Source: JBBDWZ01 sp050732575 (GTDB lineage: Bacteria; Gemmatimonadota; Gemmatimonadetes; Longimicrobiales; RSA9). From it: DNA of 6,521 nucleotides. Below the pieces are notes generated by a model, which was not told the DNA's origin, searched no databases, and was given only the letters and a program-made list of their open reading frames with translations. Position 1 is the stretch's first letter, and each line of letters begins with the position of its first letter. Positions 5,040-6,521 of the stretch are shown one piece after another. Made by a program: the position numbers and the translations under genes. The stretch lies in NCBI GenBank assembly GCA_050732575.1, contig JBOHRF010000294.1, positions 1 through 6,521 of the forward strand. Reading direction: 5' to 3'.

Positions 5040-6461
5040 ATGGCGATGTCGTCCGTGCTCGCTGCGCGTCTATTCGGCTGGACCGCGAGCGTCTTCTACC
5101 GGGTCGAGAAGACGGGAGGACCCCTGCCCGCCGGGCCGGTATTGGTGACGGCTAACCATCCCAATGCCCTGCTCGATCCGCTCCTCATCTTTCACACGGC
5201 CGGCCGTCCTGCGCGGCCCCTGGCCAAGGCACCGCTCTTCCAGCAGGTCTTTGTTGGGTCAATGCTGCGCTTGCTGGGTGGGTTGCCCGTGTATCGCAAG
5301 CAGGATGATCCAACCCAGATGCAACGCAACGGTGAGACGTTTCGCCGTGCCATTGAAGCGCTCGGGCAGGGTGATGCGGTGCAGATCTTTCCCGAAGGGC
5401 GTAGCCACTCCGAGCCGGCCCTCATGCCGCTGCGCACCGGTGCGGCCCGCATCGCGCTGGCCGCAGAAGCGCAACACGACTGGCGCCTGGGTCTCAGCCT
5501 GGTTCCAGTCGGCATTACCTACCGTCGCAAATCGCTGTTTCGCGGCGACGCACTCGTGATCATTGGCCAGGCCTACGGGATCACGGACCTGCGTCCTGAA
5601 TATGAGCGAGATGAGCAGGAATGTGTGCGCCGCTTGACCGATCGCATTGCCGAGCGCCTGCAGGTGGTCACGCTCAATCTGGCGCAGCACGAAGATCAGG
5701 AACTGATCGAAACGGCCGAGGCGCTCTACGTGCGCGAGCTGGGTATCAGCCGCCCGCGTGAGCGCGATGAGTTGCTGGAACGGATGCCCCGCCTGAAACA
5801 GTTTGCGCAGGGGATGGCGTGGTTGCGCGCCACCGATCCGGAACGTCACGAACGGCTCAGCCGGGCCGTGCGTAGATACGCTCGGGTCAGCCGCTTGCTC
5901 GGAGTTCGCGAAGGCGATGTGCCCGGACGCTATGAGGCAGGCAGCGTTCTGCACTACTCCATCCGCGCATCGGTTTACCTGCTGCTGGGCGCTCTGCCGG
6001 CCTTGCTGGGAACCGCTCTCTGGTACCCGCCCTACTGGCTACCGCGTGTCATCGGGAACCGTCTCAAAGTCGATTTCGAATCCATAGCAACTTACAAACT
6101 CGCCATTGGCCTGTTGGCCTTTCCCTTGACCCTGGCCGTCTACGTGTTTCTGGCCTGGAACTGGGCCGGCCTGGCCGCCGCTTCTGCCGTTGCCATCGGC
6201 CTGCCCTTGCTCGGATTCGTCGCCCTGGCCTGGCGCGAGCGCTGGGACCGCGTCCGCGAGGATGTGCGCCTCTTCCTGCGCGTGCTCTCCAGACAACGCA
6301 CCGCGGAACGGCTCGCACAATACCGCCGGTCATTGAGCCGCGAGTTCGATGCGGTTCGTGCGGGGGTGTCGGGCGTGTCGGGCGTGTCGGGCGTGTCGGG
6401 CGTGTCGGGCGTGTCGGGCGTGTCGGGCGTGTCGGGCGGGCAAAGAAACGACAATGATTAA
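5040..6461 (+). CDS. PlsC-like glycerolipid acyltransferase with membrane C-terminal region
   Basis: Encodes 473 residues from ATG 5040 (a second in-frame ATG is at 5046). The N-terminal half is an LPLAT/PlsC domain: block I NHPNALLD at 39-46 with His40 and Asp46 spaced HX5D rather than the common HX4D; block II GGLPVYRKQDD at 80-90; block III FPEGRS at 117-122; block IV LVPVGITYR at 154-162. Such enzymes move acyl groups onto glycerol-3-phosphate or lysophospholipid at the cytoplasmic membrane; the exact acceptor is not shown. A mostly helical, charged stretch (about 165-300) follows, then hydrophobic segments near 309-326, 354-373 and 376-397, and a basic helix at 398-440. The last 31 residues are eight Val-Ser-Gly repeats (443-466) and the tail GQRNDND. 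A single PlsC is usually about 200-260 residues, so this is a longer, GPAT-like membrane variant. No Shine-Dalgarno precedes the start. An upstream extension of the frame into the waaA region lacks family similarity and was not used. Confidence 0.85.
   Translation: MAMSSVLAARLFGWTASVFYRVEKTGGPLPAGPVLVTANHPNALLDPLLIFHTAGRPARPLAKAPLFQQVFVGSMLRLLGGLPVYRKQDDPTQMQRNGETFRRAIEALGQGDAVQIFPEGRSHSEPALMPLRTGAARIALAAEAQHDWRLGLSLVPVGITYRRKSLFRGDALVIIGQAYGITDLRPEYERDEQECVRRLTDRIAERLQVVTLNLAQHEDQELIETAEALYVRELGISRPRERDELLERMPRLKQFAQGMAWLRATDPERHERLSRAVRRYARVSRLLGVREGDVPGRYEAGSVLHYSIRASVYLLLGALPALLGTALWYPPYWLPRVIGNRLKVDFESIATYKLAIGLLAFPLTLAVYVFLAWNWAGLAAASAVAIGLPLLGFVALAWRERWDRVREDVRLFLRVLSRQRTAERLAQYRRSLSREFDAVRAGVSGVSGVSGVSGVSGVSGVSGVSGGQRNDND
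6366..6437 (+). repeat. Eight perfect tandem copies of GTGTCGGGC
   Basis: The 9-base unit occurs eight times without mismatch (72 bases), in frame with the acyltransferase, and is translated as (Val-Ser-Gly)8. A partial match (GCGGGG) precedes it and GGG follows it. None of its reading frames contains a stop. Perfect identity, including third codon positions, points to recent slippage-type expansion, not selection on protein sequence alone. Confidence 0.97.
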
Positions 6462-6485
6462 CTGTTTTCGCAACTCATAAAATCC

Positions 6486-6521
6486 CGTTACGCCCGTTAC
6501 GCCCGTTACGCCCGTTACGCC
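6486..6521. repeat. Tandem array of CGTTACGCC (at least four copies, cut by the window edge)
   Basis: Four perfect 9-base copies fill 6486-6521, preceded by CC, and the array continues beyond the window by an unknown amount. It begins 24 bases after the acyltransferase stop codon. Its reverse complement can be read as GGGCGTAAC, which matches the upstream array phase GGGCGTGTC at 7 of 9 positions, so the two arrays are related and in opposite orientation. The intervening bases 6462-6485 hold no gene or clear promoter. Confidence 0.95.

Noticed and set aside
6140..6454. Minus-strand frame with (Asp-Thr-Pro)n repeats across the 9-base array
   Set aside because: It is the reverse reading of the Val-Ser-Gly array and the membrane region of the acyltransferase. 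No domain or ribosome binding site supports it.
6366..6521. CRISPR-like array
   Set aside because: The units are 9 bases, directly tandem, with no spacers and no cas genes.

Overview
The window comes from a GC-rich Gram-negative bacterium. The Gram-negative assignment rests on a Kdo (3-deoxy-D-manno-octulosonate) transferase, needed to build lipopolysaccharide. The mix of a DUF4015-type glycoside hydrolase, a JAMM peptidase, a ThiF/MoeB-like enzyme and a divergent WaaA resembles what I would expect in Gemmatimonadota. That is a guess from gene content, not a phylogenetic result.

Layout from left to right. Bases 1-125 hold the last 40 codons of a plus-strand gene whose protein ends like an EAL (cyclic-di-GMP phosphodiesterase) domain. 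A 170-base convergent gap with GC-rich hairpins follows. On the minus strand lie a membrane-anchored putative glycoside hydrolase (296-1630, GTG start with a clear ribosome binding site) and then, upstream of it, a tight three-gene unit read from right to left: waaA-like Kdo transferase (3645-4940), JAMM/Mov34 metallopeptidase (3202-3648) and a three-domain fusion of ubiquitin-like sulfur carrier, E1 adenylyltransferase and rhodanese (1763-3205). The junctions in this unit are 4-base overlaps (TTGA if the TTG start is right, and GTGA), so translational coupling is likely. A 99-base divergent gap with a long pyrimidine tract separates waaA from a plus-strand PlsC-like acyltransferase with a membrane C-terminal half (5040-6461). 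That gene ends in eight copies of a 9-base repeat encoding Val-Ser-Gly. About 50 bases later a second 9-base array begins and runs off the window.

The most interesting system is the JAMM peptidase plus the fusion protein. Together they resemble the Mec+/CysO/MoeZ type of sulfur-carrier chemistry, in which a ubiquitin-fold protein is activated at a C-terminal Gly-Gly, thiocarboxylated by E1 plus rhodanese, and processed by a JAMM enzyme. Here the carrier is fused ahead of its own E1, so its Gly-Gly (residues 89-90) is internal. The carrier could work only after cleavage, or else it has another role. The neighbouring JAMM enzyme is an obvious candidate for the cut, but that is inference. No cysteine synthase (CysM) gene is in the window.

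The second unusual signal is the pair of 9-base arrays at the right end. GTGTCGGGC x8, read as GGGCGTGTC, and the reverse complement of the second array, GGGCGTAAC, match at 7 of 9 positions. The arrays are therefore related, inverted, and able to pair in RNA.
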